A DNA stretch of 64,000 nt, taken from Chromatiales bacterium (GTDB taxonomy: Bacteria; Pseudomonadota; Gammaproteobacteria; UBA6429). Where the stretch lies: the NCBI GenBank assembly GCA_027076405.1, contig JALTJN010000379.1, forward strand, positions 62,001-126,000, in the 5' to 3' direction. The notes beneath the pieces were generated by a model. That model saw only the letters and a program-made list of their open reading frames with translations, was not told the origin of the DNA and searched no databases. Made by a program: the position numbers and the translations under genes. Of this stretch, positions 44,510 to 55,900 are shown piece by piece. Position 1 is the stretch's first letter, and the number at the start of each line of letters is the position of its first letter.

Positions 44510-45532
44510 CTAATGCTTTTTGTTTTCACCGAAGACGGTGGGCTTATAATAATAATCAATCATGGGTACGGCCATATTCATTAATAAGACTGAAAAGGCA
44601 ACTGCATCGGGGTAACCACCCCAGGTACGAATAATATATATTAATATCCCAATACCTGCGCCATAAATAAGCCGGCCTTTATTTGAGGCCGCTGCGGTAA
44701 CGGGATCGGTGGCAATAAAAAATGCACCCAACATGGCTGCACCACCGAAAAGATGAAAACTAATAGGTGAATAACTTCCTGCATCGGCGAAATTAAATAT
44801 CATAGCCATAAAAGCAAGGCTGCCTAATACAGCAACAGGTATATGCCAGCTGATGACTCTTATAAAAATAAGTATGACACCGCCAGTCAGGAAAAGTATA
44901 TTAATCCATTCCCAGCCATAGCCGGCAATATTGCCAAAAAGTGACGGGTTTGCGGCATGAATTTCATCAATGGTATAGCCCAAAGTCAGTTGGGTTTTAA
45001 TACTATCAAGCGGTGTTGCCATAGTGAGCGCGTCATAATTCATGCCTGCAGGCAGGGTTTCGAATAAACTGTAGTTTAAAGTATCAAAAAAACTCAATCC
45101 GTGAGTTTCAGCAGGTATCCATGCGGTCATTTCTTTTGGAAAGGCGATCAATAACATCGCATAACCTACCATTGCAGGATTAAACGGGTTATATCCCATG
45201 CCGCCATATAAATGTTTGGCGATTATGATTGCAAATGCAGCACCTAAAGCAGCTAACCACCAGGGAGTAAGTGTTGGTAATGCAAGAGCAAGTAAAATTG
45301 CGGTGAGTACAGCCGTGCCATCATATATAAATGGTTTGATGGGGCGGTGACGAATTTTTAATATGGTTATTTCACAAGCAAGGGCGGTTGTGACTGCGAT
45401 AATAATGTTAATAATTATTCCAAAACCAAAAAAATGCACATAAACAAGAGTGCCGGGAATAAGAGCATAAATAACCGCTAACATCATGCGAGAGACATTG
45501 TCGTTTTTTTGAATATAGGGAGAGCTATGCAT
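44510..45532 (-). CDS. rnfD: Electron transport complex subunit RnfD/RsxD
   Basis: A 340-residue integral membrane subunit with about ten helices and a covalently bound FMN, probably at the threonine in ALTMATPLDSIK. Other hallmarks: GGMGYNPFNPAMVGYA, FHLFGGAAMLGAFFIATDPVTAA, and a final GGYPDAVAFSVLLMN. It conducts electrons and is thought to form part of the ion path. Located 2 bases after rnfC. Confidence 0.95.
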   Translation of the reverse strand: MHSSPYIQKNDNVSRMMLAVIYALIPGTLVYVHFFGFGIIINIIIAVTTALACEITILKIRHRPIKPFIYDGTAVLTAILLALALPTLTPWWLAALGAAFAIIIAKHLYGGMGYNPFNPAMVGYAMLLIAFPKEMTAWIPAETHGLSFFDTLNYSLFETLPAGMNYDALTMATPLDSIKTQLTLGYTIDEIHAANPSLFGNIAGYGWEWINILFLTGGVILIFIRVISWHIPVAVLGSLAFMAMIFNFADAGSYSPISFHLFGGAAMLGAFFIATDPVTAAASNKGRLIYGAGIGILIYIIRTWGGYPDAVAFSVLLMNMAVPMIDYYYKPTVFGENKKH

Positions 45533-45534
45533 GA

Positions 45535-47163
45535 TTAACTTGCATCCTTTTCTTTTTTTCGTTTGCTATCTATTTCTGCAATCTTGTTTTGTTGTCGTTC
45601 TGTTAAATTGCTGATATTTTTCGGTGTGGTCGATTGCTCTTCCCGTTTTGCTTTTACTCTTTCCATTGCAGCTTTAATGGCTGCTTTTTTTGCATCATCT
45701 GCAGAATCTTTTTCACCATTAACTTTTTTAAGTAATTCACGCTTTTGTTTTTTACGTGCTTCATTCTCGGCTTTTTTCCGTTCCATTCTGAATAAACGGA
45801 ATTCATGACGCTGTCGGGCGATATCTGATTTTTTCTTTTCCTGTTCCTGTGCATAAATTTCTGTTTTAGCAAAACGGTAATACTGCACCAAAGGAATGTG
45901 GCTGGGACAAACGTAAGAGCAACAACCGCATTCAATACAATCAAAAAGATTATAGTCCTGGGTTTTATCGAAATTTTTAGCGCGTGAGTACCAGTATAGC
46001 TGTTGCGGTAAAAGTTGTGCCGGACAAACATCTGCACACTGACCGCAACGGATACATGGCATAACATAGCCGGGTTCGGGTTTCTTTCTTTGTACTAATA
46101 TACAGTTGCTGGTTTTTATGACCGGGATCTTATCATGGCTTATTTCAAACCCCATCATGGGGCCGCCCATAATAAATTGTTCAGCTTTGTTGTTTCTGCC
46201 GCAGTAGTCGACAAGCTCAGAAAATGGTGTGCCAAATAGCACGTCAAGATTTGTTGGGTTATCAACACCATCGCCGGTTATTGTCAGGTAACGGTTAATT
46301 AATGGTTTCCCTTCCAGTACAGCATCAGCGACAGCCGTGGCGGTTGCAACATTATGACAAACTACTCCAATGTTCATTGGCAAGCCGTTACTTGGTACTT
46401 CTTTACCTGTTAAAGTTTTAATTAATTGTTTTTCACCGCCAGCAGGATAAAGAGTCGGTATTTGTATTATGTCAATATAATCGGATTCATGATCTTGCAA
46501 TGCATTCACCAGCATGGTGTGTGCTGCTCGTTTATTGTCTTCAATGGCAATAATACAATGTTCGGCCTGAAGTGCATGACGCATGATATTCAGGCCATCA
46601 ATAATTTTGCGACTTTGTTCCTGCATTAACATCGCATCACAAGTGATATAAGGTTCGCACTCGGCACCATTTAATATGAGTGTATCAACAAGGTTATTCG
46701 AGCCGGGATTAAGTTTTATGTATGAAGGAAATCCTGCGCCCCCTAAACCAACAATACCGGCATCACGAATAATGTTTCGTAAAGTATTTGCTTCAAGCTG
46801 GCGGTAATTCGTGTTTTTTACACATTCTCCCCATTCTTCTTTACCATCTGTTTCTATAACGATACAGGTTGTTTTGATTTCTGAAGGATGTGGGATAGGG
46901 TGCTTTTCAATCGCAGTTATTTTTCCTGATGACGGTGCATGTATTGGCGAACTAACATAATCGTTTGCCGTTGCGATGAGCTGTCCTTTTAGAACAGTAT
47001 CTCCAACTTTAACAACCGGAACAGCTGCTTTACCGATATGCTGCTTGAGTGGCAGAACCAATTCTTTTGCAAGCGGGGCAGGTTTAGTCGCATGTTTCAT
47101 CGACATGCTTTTATGGCCGCTGAGTTTAAGACCGCCAAAAATTTTCCATAAATGCGCAGACAT
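45535..47163 (-). CDS. rnfC: Electron transport complex subunit RnfC/RsxC
   Basis: A 542-residue peripheral subunit that in NADH-linked Rnf complexes accepts electrons from NADH. It contains a lipoyl-like N-terminal barrel, the NADH/FMN region (GLGGAGFPSYIKL, NGAECEPYITCDAML), and two [4Fe-4S] motifs CIRCGQCADVCPAQLLP and CIECGCCSYVCPSHIPL. The C-terminal tail (after about 440) is highly charged and lysine-rich, as in many RnfC proteins. ATG overlaps the rnfB stop by one base. Confidence 0.95.
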   Translation of the reverse strand: MSAHLWKIFGGLKLSGHKSMSMKHATKPAPLAKELVLPLKQHIGKAAVPVVKVGDTVLKGQLIATANDYVSSPIHAPSSGKITAIEKHPIPHPSEIKTTCIVIETDGKEEWGECVKNTNYRQLEANTLRNIIRDAGIVGLGGAGFPSYIKLNPGSNNLVDTLILNGAECEPYITCDAMLMQEQSRKIIDGLNIMRHALQAEHCIIAIEDNKRAAHTMLVNALQDHESDYIDIIQIPTLYPAGGEKQLIKTLTGKEVPSNGLPMNIGVVCHNVATATAVADAVLEGKPLINRYLTITGDGVDNPTNLDVLFGTPFSELVDYCGRNNKAEQFIMGGPMMGFEISHDKIPVIKTSNCILVQRKKPEPGYVMPCIRCGQCADVCPAQLLPQQLYWYSRAKNFDKTQDYNLFDCIECGCCSYVCPSHIPLVQYYRFAKTEIYAQEQEKKKSDIARQRHEFRLFRMERKKAENEARKKQKRELLKKVNGEKDSADDAKKAAIKAAMERVKAKREEQSTTPKNISNLTERQQNKIAEIDSKRKKEKDAS

Positions 47164-47723
47164 CAGTTTTTATCCTCTGCGTTATTTACTGATGTTTCCG
47201 GTAGCGGCCACTTCCAGTTATTTATACTTTCTTTAACGGGTTTAACATAAATACAATCTACCGGACATACAGGAATACATAAATCACAACCGGTGCATTC
47301 GTCTTCAATAACGGTGTGCATTAATTTAGCTGCACCAACAATAGCATCGACCGGACATGCCTGAATGCATAATGTACAGCCGATACAAACTTCTTCATCG
47401 ATATAAACAACAGTTTTCTCTGTATGCTCACCGTGTTCCTCATTGAGAGGTTTGGGATCGACGCCTAATAAATCAGCAAGTTCATTAATAACGGCTTCAC
47501 CACCGGGGGGGCATTGATTGATGTCTGCTTCACCTTTTGCGATGGCTTCAGCATAAGGGCGACAACCGGGATAAGTGCATTGACCACATTGTGTTTGCGG
47601 TAAGATAGCGTCAATTTTTTCGACGATAGGATCGCCTTCAACTTTAAAACGTATCGCAGCAAATCCCAGAATAAGGCCAAAGATAATTGCAAGCGAGGCA
47701 ATAGCAATAAGCGTTATTAGCAT
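47163..47723 (-). CDS. rnfB: Electron transport complex subunit RnfB/RsxB
   Basis: A 186-residue ferredoxin-type subunit with an N-terminal membrane anchor (2-24). Cluster ligands: Cys46, 49, 54 and 71 in CGQCTYPGC...QCPPGG, then Cys113, 116, 119, 123 and Cys143, 146, 149, 153 in two CxxCxxCxxxCP motifs, so three [4Fe-4S] clusters. The gene follows rnfA by one base. The Glu/Asn-rich tail is short. Confidence 0.96.
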   Translation of the reverse strand: MLITLIAIASLAIIFGLILGFAAIRFKVEGDPIVEKIDAILPQTQCGQCTYPGCRPYAEAIAKGEADINQCPPGGEAVINELADLLGVDPKPLNEEHGEHTEKTVVYIDEEVCIGCTLCIQACPVDAIVGAAKLMHTVIEDECTGCDLCIPVCPVDCIYVKPVKESINNWKWPLPETSVNNAEDKN

Positions 47724-47724
47724 G

Positions 47725-48306
47725 TTAAACCTTAACTAATCCTGCAAAGCCCATAAAAGCCATCGACATTAATCCCGCCGTAATGAGTGCAATAGATGCA
47801 CCACGAAAGGGTTCAGGTACATCTGCAACATCAATGCGTTCGCGCATGGCTGCAAATAAAATAAGGACGAGTGAAAATCCGACTGATGCACCAAAGCCAT
47901 ATAAAGCCGATTCTATAAAGCCATGTTCAGTTTGAACATTAAGCAAGGCGACACCCAACACAGCACAGTTAGTGGTAATGAGTGGCAAGAAGATGCCTAA
48001 AACCTGATATAGCAGCGGACTGGTTTTATGTACAACCATTTCAGTAAACTGTACAACGACCGCAATAACCAGAATAAAGGTGATTGTGCGTAAATATTCT
48101 ATACCTAGTGGTGCGAGTAAATATTCGTTAACCAGATAACTGCAGATAGAGGACAGGGTTAAAACAAAGGCTGTCGCCAGTCCCATGCCGATGGCTGTTT
48201 CCAGTTTGCGGGAAACGCCCATAAATGGACAAAGGCCAAGGAACTTCACTAATACGAAGTTATTAACCAGGATGGTGCTAATTAGAATGAGTGCGTATTC
48301 AGCCAT
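47725..48306 (-). CDS. rnfA: Electron transport complex subunit RnfA/RsxA
   Basis: A 193-residue integral membrane subunit with six helices, first gene of rnfABCDGE-nth. Motifs [39 protein letters not shown] and [16 protein letters not shown] match. The complex couples electron transfer to ion pumping across the inner membrane. The promoter must lie in the 48307-48400 region, which is A/T rich but shows no clear box. Confidence 0.96.
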   Translation of the reverse strand: MAEYALILISTILVNNFVLVKFLGLCPFMGVSRKLETAIGMGLATAFVLTLSSICSYLVNEYLLAPLGIEYLRTITFILVIAVVVQFTEMVVHKTSPLLYQVLGIFLPLITTNCAVLGVALLNVQTEHGFIESALYGFGASVGFSLVLILFAAMRERIDVADVPEPFRGASIALITAGLMSMAFMGFAGLVKV

Positions 48307-48406
48307 AATATAAACGAAGATCCTTTATATAATAGGAAGGAGTATAACTTAATATTTTGCTATATATTACAAAAATCTGAAGCGTCAAAGTGTAAGAAAA
48401 CCTTTT

Positions 48407-48526
48407 CACCACAGAGGTCACAGGGGTACACAGAGCTTAATTATCGAGTGGATTGTTAAAATAGCAGGAGATATCGATAAATCTGGATTCTATTTTTGCT
48501 CTGTGAAGTTTTATGACCTCTGTGAT
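48407..48526. repeat. CCACAGAGGTCA palindromic element
   Basis: Outer arms CACAGAGGTCA (48410-48420) and TGACCTCTGTG (48514-48524) are perfect 11-mers, and inner arms CACAGAGC (48429-48436) and GCTCTGTG (48498-48505) are perfect 8-mers. It lies between the rnfA start and the metG stop, with the right arm 13 bases from metG. Its design is like the 37663-37816 element. Confidence 0.75.
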
Positions 48527-48538
48527 GCAAAGCTTGTT

Positions 48539-50605
48539 TTATTTAACCCGCATTCCCGGCTGCGCGCCCTCATGCGGTTCCAAAATCCAGAGGTCTTCTC
48601 CGCCGGGACCTGCGGCGAGAACCATGCCTTCCGAAACACCAAAACGCATTTTGCGAGGTGCAAGGTTAGCTACCATGACAGTATGTTTTCCTTCCAGATC
48701 TTCAGGTTTGTAGGCAGACTTAATACCGGCAAAAACATTTCGGGTTTCATCACCAATATCTAATGTTAGCTGTAATAATTTATCAGCACCTTCGACATGT
48801 TCTGCTTTAATAATTTTCGCGATACGTAAATCAATTTTAGCAAAATCATTAAACTCAATTTCATCTGCGACAGGTTCTATTTTTGTTTTCACGTTTTTTG
48901 TACTCGCTTTACGTTCTTTATGCTTTTTGTCTAACACAGCGTGTTCTTGTTTGAGATCTTCTTTTGACGCTTCTATCAAAGCATCCACTTTTTCCTGCTC
49001 AACCCGGGTCATTAAAGGTTTGAATTTATTAATCTCATGGGCTGTGAGCGGCTCAGAAATATCGGCCCAGTTTAACGGCTCTATATTAAGGAATGATTCT
49101 GATGCTTCAGCCATAACCGGTAATACCGGCTTGAGGTATGTCATCAATACGCGGAATAGATTTACCCCGACACTGTATATTTCCTGTACCTGAGTTTCTT
49201 TGCCATCTTCTTTGGCAAGTGCCCATGGCTTTTGTTCGTCGATGTATTGGTTGGCTTTGTCTGCCAGTGCCATAATTTCTCTAACCGCATGGCTGTATTC
49301 ACGTTGCTCAAATAGCGTGGCAATTTTGTCACCTGTTTGTACAAACGATTGATACAACTCAGGTTCTGCACAGCTTGCACTTAATTGGCCATCACATTTT
49401 TTCTTAATGTATCCGGCACAACGGCTGGCAATATTGACCACTTTGCCAACCAAGTCTGAATTAACGCGCAGAATAAAATCATCTAAATTAAGATCAAGAT
49501 CTTCAATACCATTTCCTAATTTTGCGGCAAAGTAGTAACGCAAATATTCAGGATTTAAGTTATCTAAATACGTTCGTGCTTTAATGAACGTACCGCGTGA
49601 CTTTGACATTTTCTGCCCGTTAACGGTGAGGAAACCATGACAAAAAACGGCGGTTGGTGTGCGGTGACCACTGCCATTTAAAACTGCTGGCCAAAATAGA
49701 GTATGGAAATAAGCGATATCTTTACCAATAAAATGATAAAGCTCATGTTCACTGTCTGCTTTCCAGTAATCATCAAAATTTAAATCACCACGTTTATCAC
49801 AAAGACTTTTGAAGCTGGCCATGTAACCCATGGGCGCATCGAGCCACACATAAAAGAATTTACCCAGCGCATCAGGAATTTCAAAACCAAAATAGGGTGC
49901 GTCACGGGAAATATCCCAGGACTGTAAGCCAGACTCAAACCACTCATTGAGTTTATTGCTGATAGCCGATTGGGTGTGATTTCCCTTAATCCATTCTCGT
50001 AACATGGGCTGAAAATCAGCGAGTTTGAAAAAATAATGCTCTGATTCTTTATCAATCGGAGTCGCACCTGAAATAACCGAAACAGGATTTTTTAAATCTG
50101 TAGGTGCATAGGTTGCCCCGCAAACTTCACAGTTATCGCCGTATTGATCTTCTGCGCCACATTTTGGGCAAGTGCCTTTAATAAAGCGATCCGGCAAAAA
50201 CATCTCTTTTTCGGGATCGTAAGCCTGTTTGATGGTTCTTTTTTCAATATGCCCGGCATCACGCAGACGTTTATAGATTGTTTCTACAATTTCACGGTTT
50301 TCATCAGAATGCGTCGAATGAAAATTATCAAAACTGACGTTAAAATCGGAAAAATCAGCACGATGTTCTTTATCTGTCGCCGAAATCAGCTCTTCCGGTG
50401 TGATTCCTTCATTTTGTGCGCGCAACATAATGGGGGTGCCATGGGCATCATCTGCACAGACATAAGTACACTTATGACCTTGCATTCTCTGAAAACGTAC
50501 CCATATATCGGTCTGAATGTATTCAACCAGATGGCCGATATGAATACTGCCGTTCGCATAAGGCAGAGCGCTGGTAACAAGAATTTGGCGTGTTTTATTG
50601 GTCAT
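48539..50605 (-). CDS. metG: Methionyl-tRNA synthetase
   Basis: Charges initiator and elongator tRNA(Met). Start chosen at the ATG at 50603-50605 (688 residues), where similarity to other MetG begins ([18 protein letters not shown]); a frame extends upstream without support. HIGH and KMSKS ([11 protein letters not shown]) loops, zinc-binding [17 protein letters not shown], and the C-terminal EMAP/tRNA-binding domain (about 585-688; [37 protein letters not shown]) are complete. It is divergent from apbC with 254 bp between, an order common in gammaproteobacteria. Confidence 0.97.
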   Translation of the reverse strand: MTNKTRQILVTSALPYANGSIHIGHLVEYIQTDIWVRFQRMQGHKCTYVCADDAHGTPIMLRAQNEGITPEELISATDKEHRADFSDFNVSFDNFHSTHSDENREIVETIYKRLRDAGHIEKRTIKQAYDPEKEMFLPDRFIKGTCPKCGAEDQYGDNCEVCGATYAPTDLKNPVSVISGATPIDKESEHYFFKLADFQPMLREWIKGNHTQSAISNKLNEWFESGLQSWDISRDAPYFGFEIPDALGKFFYVWLDAPMGYMASFKSLCDKRGDLNFDDYWKADSEHELYHFIGKDIAYFHTLFWPAVLNGSGHRTPTAVFCHGFLTVNGQKMSKSRGTFIKARTYLDNLNPEYLRYYFAAKLGNGIEDLDLNLDDFILRVNSDLVGKVVNIASRCAGYIKKKCDGQLSASCAEPELYQSFVQTGDKIATLFEQREYSHAVREIMALADKANQYIDEQKPWALAKEDGKETQVQEIYSVGVNLFRVLMTYLKPVLPVMAEASESFLNIEPLNWADISEPLTAHEINKFKPLMTRVEQEKVDALIEASKEDLKQEHAVLDKKHKERKASTKNVKTKIEPVADEIEFNDFAKIDLRIAKIIKAEHVEGADKLLQLTLDIGDETRNVFAGIKSAYKPEDLEGKHTVMVANLAPRKMRFGVSEGMVLAAGPGGEDLWILEPHEGAQPGMRVK

Positions 50606-50859
50606 AATTTGTTCAGTATAAAGGTTTGAGTTTATTTTGAGCCGGTAATTAACAAGAAATACAACGACTTTTTGAAAGGCGCTACCGTAGCAGTTATCGG
50701 TCGCAACTGCCACTTCGAAGGGGTAGAATGTGCCGTTTTATCGTATTTGAAGCCGTTTTTAATCTCGCATAATGAGTTATTTTTGTGTAAGATTGCGAAC
50801 CCAAATTACCAGATTAAATTACTGGGTTATTTAACCCTAATAACAGTAGGAGATAGAGC

Positions 50860-51951
50860 ATGGCTAATGTCGCTCAATCACAAATCGAAGAAGCATTAAA
50901 AACGTATGTAGATCCTTATCTTGAAGCTGATTTAGTTTCATCTAAAACAGTAAAAAATATTGCTGTTGATGGTGATAGTGTCACTATTGACCTGCTTTAT
51001 GGATTTCCAATTCAAGGTTATATCAATGAGTTAACCGACAAGGTTAGCGAAATCGTTAAAGCGGTTGATGGTATTTCGAATGTCACCGTTAACGTTTCTC
51101 ACAAAATTGCTTCGCATGCCGTACAAAAAGGCGTGAACATGATTCCTGGTGTGAAAAACATCATTGCAGTTGCTTCTGGTAAAGGTGGTGTTGGTAAATC
51201 AACCACTTCAGTTAATCTTGCGCTTGCACTCGCAGCTGAAGGCGCAACAGTCGGTATATTGGATGCAGACATTTATGGTCCAAGTCAGCCACGTATGTTG
51301 GGAATCAGTGGTCAACCTGAGTCTGAAGATGGTAAAAGTTTAGAGCCGATGACTAACTATGGTATCCAGTCTATGTCGATTGGTTATTTAATTGACGAAG
51401 ATACCCCGATGATTTGGCGTGGTCCAATGGTTACACAAGCATTAGAGCAGCTATTAAAAGATACTAAGTGGAATGATGTCGATTATTTGATTATCGATTT
51501 ACCACCGGGTACAGGTGATATTCAGTTAACGCTTGCGCAAAAAGTACCTGTAACCGGTGCGGTGATTGTAACAACACCTCAAGACATCGCATTATTAGAT
51601 GCACGTAAAGGTCTAAAAATGTTTGAGAAAGTTGAAGTCCCTGTTCTGGGCGTGGTAGAAAATATGTCGATTCATATTTGTTCAGAATGTGGTCATGCAG
51701 AACACATCTTCGGTTCAGGCGGCGGTGAAAGTATGGCAGCAGACAGTGATGTTGATCTATTAGGTGCATTACCGCTTGATATATCAATTCGTGTAGGTAC
51801 TGATGAAGGTAAACCAACGGTTGTTGCAGATCCGGAAGGTAAGGTTGCTGAAATTTATCGAGATATTGCACGTCGTGTTGCAGCGAAGTTGTCGCAGAAA
51901 ACGAAAGATCATTCAGCGGCGTTCCCCAACATCGTCATCCAAAACAACTAA
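50860..51951 (+). CDS. apbC: Iron-sulfur cluster carrier ApbC/Mrp
   Basis: A 363-residue MRP-type P-loop ATPase that carries [4Fe-4S] clusters to target proteins. An N-terminal DUF59/MIP18 domain (about 1-85) is followed by the deviant Walker A ASGKGGVGKSTTSVNLALALA-type motif near residue 105, DADIYGPSQPRMLG, and the cluster-binding CxxC in ICSECGH. GTAGGAGA precedes the ATG. It ends with a rho-independent terminator at 52075-52101. Confidence 0.96.
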   Translation: MANVAQSQIEEALKTYVDPYLEADLVSSKTVKNIAVDGDSVTIDLLYGFPIQGYINELTDKVSEIVKAVDGISNVTVNVSHKIASHAVQKGVNMIPGVKNIIAVASGKGGVGKSTTSVNLALALAAEGATVGILDADIYGPSQPRMLGISGQPESEDGKSLEPMTNYGIQSMSIGYLIDEDTPMIWRGPMVTQALEQLLKDTKWNDVDYLIIDLPPGTGDIQLTLAQKVPVTGAVIVTTPQDIALLDARKGLKMFEKVEVPVLGVVENMSIHICSECGHAEHIFGSGGGESMAADSDVDLLGALPLDISIRVGTDEGKPTVVADPEGKVAEIYRDIARRVAAKLSQKTKDHSAAFPNIVIQNN

Positions 51952-52071
51952 GAACGTACTATTTCCGTTCTAACGGCGTTGGAAAATAAATTTAACTTCC
52001 TCATTTGCTAATTGCAAAATCGGTCGTTAAATTTATTTTCCGCCTTGTTACAACAAAAATATTACGTTCTT
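51951..52071. repeat. Nested inverted repeats after apbC
   Basis: Outer arms AAGAACGTA (51951-51959) and TACGTTCTT (52063-52071) enclose a 16-bp perfect pair GGAAAATAAATTTAAC (51981-51996) and its complement (52026-52041). The left outer arm overlaps the last base of the apbC stop. It is an A/T-rich cruciform-like element of about 121 bases, distinct from the terminator that follows. Confidence 0.65.
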
Positions 52072-52074
52072 GTT

Positions 52075-52101
52075 ATACGCTGTTTTACAGCGTATTTTTT
52101 T
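52075..52101 (+). terminator. Terminator of apbC
   Basis: ATACGCTGT / ACAGCGTAT stem (52075-52083 with 52087-52095), loop TTT, and a run of seven T. Confidence 0.9.
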
Positions 52102-52151
52102 GTCTGGGATTTTGTTTTGAATAATATTATTAATACGAGAATTGAAGTAAA

Positions 52152-52262
52152 GCTATGGAGTGGGGGCATTAAATAAGGACCGTCTGCCGCAAGGACGCGG
52201 CAGTCGAGCGGCCAAGGATGGCGGGTTTTGCGAGTCATTATTTAATGCCCCCACTCCATAGC
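52152..52262. repeat. 25-bp inverted-repeat element with AAGGA-loop hairpins
   Basis: Perfect 25-bp inverted repeats (52152-52176 and 52238-52262; core GTGGGGGCATTAAATAA-like) enclose a G+C-rich centre of 61 bases. The centre contains CTGCCGC-aaggac-GCGGCAG (52184-52203) and GCC-aaggat-GGC (52211-52222). Both loops carry AAGGA, as in CsrA/RsmA-binding hairpins. The G+C content differs sharply from the surrounding DNA. It may be a repeat element or a non-coding RNA; it lies 106 bases before dcd. Confidence 0.6.
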
Positions 52263-52367
52263 CGCTGGCGTCATGTATTATCTTGAACGAATATGCCAAT
52301 AGCACAGTCAATATGATATATTCCTCTCTCTTTTCGGTGGCATTAAAGTTTAAATAGGTAGAACAGA

Positions 52368-52934
52368 ATGAGTATTAAAGCAGACAAGTGGATTCGTCGC
52401 ATGGCGGAAAATGAAGGTATGATTGAGCCTTTTGAGCCGGGGCAGGTTCGGGATGTGGACGGTAATCGTATCGTTTCATACGGTACATCAAGTTATGGTT
52501 ATGATGTGCGTTGTGCTGATGAGTTTAAAATTTTTACCAATATTAATTCTGCTATTGTTGATCCGAAAGATTTTGATCATCAAAGTTTTGTTGATGTGAA
52601 AAGCGATGTTTGTATTATCCCGCCTAATTCTTTTGCTTTAGCTCGTACTGTAGAATTTTTCAGAATCCCCCGAAGTGTCTTAACGATTTGCCTCGGTAAA
52701 TCGACGTACGCTCGCTGTGGAATAATTGTAAATGTCACGCCATTAGAACCTGAATGGGAAGGGCACGTTACTCTGGAATTTTCAAATACAACACCATTAC
52801 CTGCAAAAATTTATGCAAATGAAGGTGTAGCACAAATGTTATTTTTTGAATCAGATGAAATGTGTGAAACATCTTATAAAGACAGAGGTGGTAAATATCA
52901 GGGGCAACAGGGCGTAACATTACCGAAAGCTTAA
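52368..52934 (+). CDS. dcd: dCTP deaminase
   Basis: Homotrimeric enzyme making dUTP for thymidylate synthesis. The 188-residue protein contains [18 protein letters not shown], the active-site segment [31 protein letters not shown] with the catalytic Glu, and [12 protein letters not shown] at the C terminus, which closes over the nucleotide. It lies after apbC in the usual metG-apbC-dcd order and ends 4 bases from the convergent signalling gene. Confidence 0.96.
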   Translation: MSIKADKWIRRMAENEGMIEPFEPGQVRDVDGNRIVSYGTSSYGYDVRCADEFKIFTNINSAIVDPKDFDHQSFVDVKSDVCIIPPNSFALARTVEFFRIPRSVLTICLGKSTYARCGIIVNVTPLEPEWEGHVTLEFSNTTPLPAKIYANEGVAQMLFFESDEMCETSYKDRGGKYQGQQGVTLPKA

Positions 52935-52938
52935 GTGG

Positions 52939-55900
52939 TTAATGTGTTTCCTTATCCTGAACAATTTTTGCGATATTAATTTTTTCAATGGGCACGGGTT
53001 GAGCAATTCCGTAACCTTGAACAAAATCAATTTCCATTTCCCTTAATAAATTAAGTATTGCATCGTTTTCAACATACTCGGCGACTGTTTCAAGCCCCAT
53101 ACTCTGGCCAATATGAATAATCGATTTAACCATGGTGATATTAACCGGGTCACCTTCCATATCTTTAATTAAACTACCGTCAATTTTCAGATAATCAACA
53201 GGCAGATTTTTTAAATAGGAAAAAGAACTTAAACCACTACCAAAATCATCGAGTGCAATTTTACAGCCTAGTTCACGTAAAGCTGATACAGAACGAATTG
53301 CGTTTGTTAAGTTAGCTATCATTGCAGTCTCGGTTATTTCAAAGCAAAGATAGTTTGGATCAATATTGCTATTTTTAACCTGAAAGATACAGTTTTCCAT
53401 AAATTTTAAATCACTTAAAGACTGACCGGAAAGGTTGATAGAGAAGATAATATCTCTATATTCTTTTTGTTGCATAATTTTTATGGTGTTTTTAATTACC
53501 CAGCTATCAACAGAAGACATAATATCAAATCGTTCTGCTGCAGGTATGAATGAATTTGGCGGAACAGTTTCTCCATTTTGGTCGAGCATTCTTATTAAAA
53601 CTTCATAATGTTCATGTTGCCGGTTTTTAATTGCTGATATTTTTTGGAAATACAATACAAACTTATTGTTATCAAGTGCGTTATTAATACGGTTTAACCA
53701 GTTAGTTTCATCTTTATGTTTTGATACTAAAGATGGATCAGCCTCATAAATATGCACCCTATTTCTTCCTTGTTCTTTAGCAATAAAACAAGCAGTATCA
53801 GCTGCAGATTGAATTTCCTTATCTGATCCACTTGCATTATTAATAGTAACAATGCCAATACTAATTCCAATCTTGAATATTTTATTGTCCCAATTAAACC
53901 TGAAGTTATGAACGGTTTTTCTTATTTCTTCAGTAAGCATTAAAGCTTTTTTAATTGGACAGCCCATTAATAGCAAACCAAATTCATCACCACCTAATCG
54001 AGCGAAAGTATCAGTTTTCCTGATTTGTAAAGAAATAATTGATGAAAGTTGTTTTAATAATTCGTCTCCTGCAGCATGGCCACATGAATCATTCACTGCT
54101 TTAAATTTATCCAGATCCATATAGCAAAGTGTATGTGTATGATTATTATTATGAGCATCTTCATTAGCTTGATTTAATTGTCTTTCAAACTCACGCCGAT
54201 TAATTAAACGTGTTAATGCATCATGTGTAGCATGATAGGACATTTTCTGAGTTAATTTTCTTAACTTGGTTATATCCCAAATATACATTCGGAAAAGTTT
54301 AGTTTTGGGGTTGTAAATAATTTTTTGTTCGAATGTAGAACCACTTATTTCAATATTGCGAATTAGTTCATAATCCTCTTCTAAATAGGAGTACTGATTA
54401 TCGAGATCTAAAAAAATCTCATGTGTAACACCTAGTTCCATTATGTCAGGAAACAGCTTAGTTGCCATTGGATTGGCATAAGTCACTTTTTCGTGTTTTT
54501 TAAATTCAAGTATGGGGTTAGGACTAAATTCGGGGAAGGAAGCTAAACGGTTAAGTTCAGCTTCTTTTTCTAACCGAGAGCTAATGTTATGAACGGTTGA
54601 TATTACAAGCGTTTCATCATCAACTTTAAACGGGCTTAAATTTATATCAACAGGAAAAGTGCTTCCATCCTTACGTTGTCCTTCTAATTTCACACCTTTC
54701 CCCATTGGTCGCAGGTAAGGTTTCTGAGAATATTTTGAGCGTATTTTGATATGGTTTTCACGATATTTTTGCGGAATTAGTTTTTCTATTTTATGACCAA
54801 TAATTTCTTTACGTAAATAACCGAATTCTTTTTCAAATTGACTGTTAACAAGAACAATGGTGCCATCAGAATTTGAGACGATGAGAGGTTCTGGTGTGGC
54901 GTTTAACAATTCTTTAAAGAGAGTTTCACTTCGGCGTAAAGATTTTTCTTTTTCACGTGAGCTAGTAAGATCACGCATTCTTTGTATTATACCTATCGGT
55001 TCATTATTGTTGTTACGTATAACTTTTATACTAATTTCGAGAGGAACATGTAGTTGATTCTCTGGGTCGTCTGCTTCCAGTATTATGATAGTATCAAGTC
55101 TATCCTTTCGTGCCTGACAAATTTTACATGGGACTTCTTCTGGATGAGAAAGAGATATAACGAACTTTCCTATGGCTTCTTTCGCTGAGATGTTACGACT
55201 TTGGTAGAAGGCTTTATTAGCACGTAAAATTCTGTCGTCTAAGTCAACCATGAACATGGGCTCATCCAGAAAATCGAGAGCATTTGACCATTCTGATTCT
55301 GATTTGGCAATTTTTTCTTCATCAATACGCAAGTTACTTCTTAATTTAATAACATACAGAATGAGAGGCTGTAACACGAGTAACAGGAATAAAAATGATT
55401 CCAGCCAATACCGTTCAAAAAAACCAGGCAACTCTGTTTCATAGGGTGGAAGGTTAAGTTGTTTAAATAAATGCCGAACCGGAAAATAATCCAAAGGAAC
55501 TGTCCAGCCGGAACTACGTGATTTTTTTGCTGCGATACTTTCGGCTGAAAGCTTAAGTAATGCAATACTTGTTTCTTCTGCAAGTTGAGCATCTGTATGC
55601 TTTAATTTTGCAAAAGGCCATTCCGGATAAAGTAAAGATGAATAAAGAAAAGGGAAGGTGGGATCTTTTTTAGCATTGATGATTTTAAATTGTTTAATAT
55701 CTATCAGTTTTTCTTCTGCCATTCGTTCTAAAGTTGCTGTACGAACAGTACCTGCATCTACCTCTCTATTAAGAACAGCATAAACAATTTTATCCTGAGG
55801 AAGTCCACTAAATTGTACCGATGAAAAATCTTCAAAAGGATCTATACCAATTTTTTTAAATTCTAACCATGCTATCTGAAAACCACCAAATGCTTTTTTG

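Noticed and set aside
50606..50713. N-terminal extension of MetG
   Set aside because: Family similarity begins at the ATG at 50605; the extension has no homology signal and would run through the likely promoter region.
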